Positions 5,955-6,068 of a DNA stretch of 6,068 nucleotides are shown in pieces (the stretch's first letter is position 1; the number at the start of each line of letters is the position of its first letter). A program made the translations under genes and the position numbers. The notes below the pieces were generated by a model. That model saw nothing but the letters and a program-made list of their open reading frames with translations. It searched no databases and was not told the DNA's origin. Source of the DNA: Clostridia bacterium (GTDB taxonomy: Bacteria > Bacillota > Clostridia > Christensenellales > Maliibacteriaceae); assembly GCA_017935825.1 (NCBI GenBank), contig JAGBGW010000130.1:1-6068 (forward strand), written 5' to 3'.

Positions 5955-6010
5955 GAATATGTATTGTTTGCTGCGGTGAGAGAAAAACAGAAAGTACCGA
6001 AGGGAAAAAG

Positions 6011-6068
6011 ATGGACAGACGTAAAGAAAAAGAAACCTGGATTGATATTATTAAGCTGATTGCTTGCA
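6011..6068 (+). CDS. Probable acyltransferase (acyltransferase-3 family), first 19 codons only
   Basis: The reading frame begins at ATG 6011 with AAGGG (6000-6004) at 6-nt spacing, 56 nt after the preceding stop, and is open to the window edge. The visible peptide is charged at first (MDRRKEKETW) and continues IDIIKLIAC, resembling the start of the first membrane helix of OafA/WecH-like membrane acyltransferases, which typically begin with charged residues, then W-ID-x2-(K/R)-hydrophobic. Such enzymes O-acetylate or otherwise acylate surface sugars, which fits the operon. Nineteen residues cannot exclude another membrane protein, for example a polymerase or flippase. Confidence 0.55.
   Translation, partial: MDRRKEKETWIDIIKLIAC

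Overview
The window looks like chromosomal DNA from a Gram-positive anaerobe of the Clostridia, most likely an Oscillospirales/Ruminococcaceae-type gut bacterium. Three things point that way. A complete threonine T-box riboswitch precedes thrS. The promoters are sigma-A-like, and one has an exact TTGACA-17-TATAAT layout. Base composition is moderate, with strong Shine-Dalgarno sites. The genus is an inference from the style of the proteins and was not tested.

Layout: positions 1-491 (minus strand) hold the N-terminal part of a threonyl-tRNA synthetase whose 3' end lies outside the window. Its leader (about 521-801, minus strand) contains a consensus promoter, a T-box with an ACC (Thr) specifier codon, a textbook antiterminator and a competing intrinsic terminator. 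Divergent from it, at 896-1867 on the plus strand, is a single gene for a multi-pass membrane protein. It has an HELSH zinc site, an NLLPxxxLDG motif and an N-terminal segment laid out like a PqqD domain, so it is probably an M50 (site-2-protease-like) metallopeptidase. It has its own likely promoter and is closed by a strong hairpin terminator at 1891-1944.

From about 2049 to the end of the window runs a surface/exopolysaccharide operon on the plus strand: a promoter with a dyad around its -10 box, a polyprenyl-phosphate sugar-phosphate transferase that starts the glycan on the lipid carrier (2143-3600), two GT4-type glycosyltransferases that would extend it (3625-4758 and 4755-5954, joined by an ATGA overlap), and the first 19 codons of what is probably a membrane acyltransferase that would decorate the glycan (6011 onward). 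No export or polymerisation gene (flippase, polymerase, chain-length regulator) lies inside the window.

The parts most worth a second look are the solitary PqqD-like/M50 protein with no visible substrate peptide, the threonyl-tRNA synthetase that begins directly at its editing domain with no TGS domain, and the control region of the polysaccharide operon. I did not see a clearly new multi-gene system, CRISPR array, insertion sequence, tRNA or rRNA.
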